Part shown: piece by piece, positions 7,153 through 8,381 of the stretch
Position numbering within the stretch: the stretch's first letter is position 1
Layout: every line of letters starts with the position of its first letter
NCBI GenBank assembly: GCA_001824635.1
Contig: MHYB01000029.1
Location: 48,329 to 56,709 of the forward strand
Source: Planctomycetes bacterium GWF2_50_10
Lineage (GTDB): Bacteria > Planctomycetota > Phycisphaerae > Sedimentisphaerales > GWF2-50-10
Direction of reading: 5' to 3'
DNA length: 8,381 nt
Made by a program: the position numbers and the translations under genes
The notes under the pieces: model-generated
Databases searched by the model: none
Seen by the model: only the letters and a program-made list of their open reading frames with translations
Told to the model about the DNA's origin: nothing

Positions 7153-8381
7153 ATGCAAAAACTAATTCTAAACAGTATTTTGTTTATATTGCTGAGTGTG
7201 GCAGTGCAGGTTCAGGCGACGCCTCGTTACTGGAAAAGTATCGGCCTTACAGGTCAAAATGGTCTTTGGACCAATGGTAAGAACTGGGCAGACTCAATGA
7301 CGGTTGCGCCGCAGGCAGGTGATGTTGTATATATCTTGAACAGGGCTGGCGACTGGAATACGATTGCATGTAATTTCACAACTACATTAATCTCTCTGGA
7401 TGCTTTGAGAGTTGGTGATAGTACTGTCGGGATTTTCGGTGGTACCGCGGTAATGAACATGTCCAGCGGTTCGATAACAACTGCGGCTAATGAGGTAATG
7501 GTCGGCGCGGGCAGCGTGGGAAAAGGCGTTCTTAACATGAGCGGCGGTTCGATCACTACCAGTGCCAATGGTTACTTTGTTGTAGGCCAGGCGGGCGGCA
7601 ATGGTACGTTGAATATGACAGGCGGTACAATCACTGCCAATAATTTCTGGGTTTCCAATCAGGCAAACAGCAAAGGCAGCGTCCATCTTGATGGCGGTAC
7701 GATCAATATTAAAGGCAGTATATCCATTCAGGGTAATAATGATGCTGGTAATAAAACTGAAGCATCTGGCAGCGGACTTATTGATATTACCGGCGGCAAG
7801 ATAGTATTTCAAAAGAATGAAGATCTGACATGGCTTGCCGATTATCTTGCTGGTATGGGCCTAATGACTTCCTATGATGGTGCTGGTACTTTTGTCTCAA
7901 CCAGGGATGGTAACGGCTATACTACGATTACTGCTGTTGCTCCAGTGGTTCTGTTGAAAGGCGATATCAACAAGGACTGGGTTGTTGACATGTATGACTT
8001 ATTTATACTTACCCAGCAGTGGCTGAGTGTTCCCGGTACACCGTCAGCCGATATATCGCCTTCTGTTGGTGACGGCAAGATCGATTTGCGAGATTTTGCA
8101 GTTTTTGCAGATGATTTCAACTATTTGAATACTGTTACATACGATTTTGTTGCAAACGCTTCTTCTGCCGTATGGACATCGCAGGGTGGAACGGTTACTT
8201 TTGGCGCTGCCTGGAGTGATACCATGGGAGCGGCCGTAAGTGCGACTGCTACCCTTGAGGATGGCGTTTCTGCAAGCCAGATACGAACATTTCCAGATGC
8301 CAATCCTGGTTTTGCTACTCACTTTATGAAAGGTACCTACAGTAACATTACTGTTCCAGAGTATCCGGGCAGGGTGAAATT
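7153..8381 (+). CDS. Secreted beta-solenoid protein with internal dockerin-like segment, 3'-truncated
   Basis: Open from ATG 7153 to the window end with no stop (409 complete codons, then two bases of the next). The signal peptide is residues 1-22 (hydrophobic core, then VQVQA, cut before TPRYW), nearly the same as in the gene at 6162. The module (23-262) shares the cap TPRYWKS..GLWTNGKNWADS and the rungs LNMSGGSI, LNMTGGTI, VHLDGGTI and IDITGGKI. Where the paralogue has PEP-CTERM, this protein continues with VVLLKGDINKDWVVDMYD (D271, N273, D275, D282) and DISPSVGDGKIDLRDF (D300, D307, D314). This is a dockerin-like pair with W in place of the usual Gly in the first loop and a looser second loop. 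Residues about 325-409 follow, starting TVTYDFVANASSAVW; they are Thr/Ser/Ala-rich, probably beta-strand, and match nothing I recognise. The dockerin is therefore internal, and a further domain of unknown size lies past the window. Exported; function unknown. Confidence 0.85.
   Translation, partial: MQKLILNSILFILLSVAVQVQATPRYWKSIGLTGQNGLWTNGKNWADSMTVAPQAGDVVYILNRAGDWNTIACNFTTTLISLDALRVGDSTVGIFGGTAVMNMSSGSITTAANEVMVGAGSVGKGVLNMSGGSITTSANGYFVVGQAGGNGTLNMTGGTITANNFWVSNQANSKGSVHLDGGTINIKGSISIQGNNDAGNKTEASGSGLIDITGGKIVFQKNEDLTWLADYLAGMGLMTSYDGAGTFVSTRDGNGYTTITAVAPVVLLKGDINKDWVVDMYDLFILTQQWLSVPGTPSADISPSVGDGKIDLRDFAVFADDFNYLNTVTYDFVANASSAVWTSQGGTVTFGAAWSDTMGAAVSATATLEDGVSASQIRTFPDANPGFATHFMKGTYSNITVPEYPGRVK
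7573..7902 (+). repeat. Paralogous direct repeat, copy 2 (partner 6582-6911)
   Basis: Second copy of the closely similar module half described for 6582-6911, with the exact 38-base shared segment at 7720-7757. Divergence sits mostly in three rung-to-rung patches (residues about 161-165, 174-188 and 233-240), which may be exposed faces of the solenoid. Confidence 0.85.

Noticed and set aside
7387..7812. 141-codon open frame on the minus strand
   Set aside because: It lies wholly opposite the repeat module of the last gene; similar antisense openings occur opposite the homologous modules, so it is a by-product of repeat codon composition, with no recognisable protein.
1..8381. CRISPR array, tRNA, insertion sequence or phage genes
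   Set aside because: No regularly spaced short repeats, cloverleaf, transposase or terminal inverted repeats were found; all repeats seen are coding modules or single hairpins.

Overview
The window reads as chromosomal DNA from a free-living, glycan-degrading member of the Planctomycetota, most likely the Phycisphaerae/Sedimentisphaerales side (Lentisphaerae or Verrucomicrobia are the alternatives). This is inferred from three hallmarks found together: a prepilin-like protein with an H-X9-DG C-terminus, type I dockerin-like repeats on secreted proteins, and a PEP-CTERM sorting signal. No rRNA or other phylogenetic marker is present, so the assignment is by family content only.

Layout: all five genes lie on the + strand, with spacers of 77, 55, 58 and 130 bp. 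(1) 1-1903 is the 3' part of a large secreted protein made of repeated beta-solenoid modules ending in a dockerin. (2) 1981-2874 is a prepilin-like H-X9-DG protein. (3) 2930-6103 is a secreted GH116-family glycoside hydrolase with a lectin-like beta-sandwich apparently inserted in its N-terminal domain. (4) 6162-7022 is a single-module beta-solenoid protein with a PEP-CTERM tail. (5) 7153-8381 is a close paralogue of gene 4 in which the PEP-CTERM tail is replaced by a dockerin-like segment and then an unrecognised domain; it runs off the window. Three of the four spacers carry a strong hairpin, and the one at 6109-6140 is a convincing intrinsic terminator. No promoter could be supported. No RNA gene, insertion sequence, CRISPR array or stretch over 300 bp without a gene was seen.

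How it may work together: the GH116 enzyme would cleave a beta-linked glucoside, xyloside or similar glycan outside the cytoplasm. Genes 1, 4 and 5 share one roughly 230-residue secreted module carrying three different C-terminal arrangements, so they look like surface or matrix proteins from recent duplication and tail swapping. The prepilin-like protein may belong to the secretion or surface apparatus. Co-function is inferred from adjacency and shared export signals; nothing in the sequence proves it.
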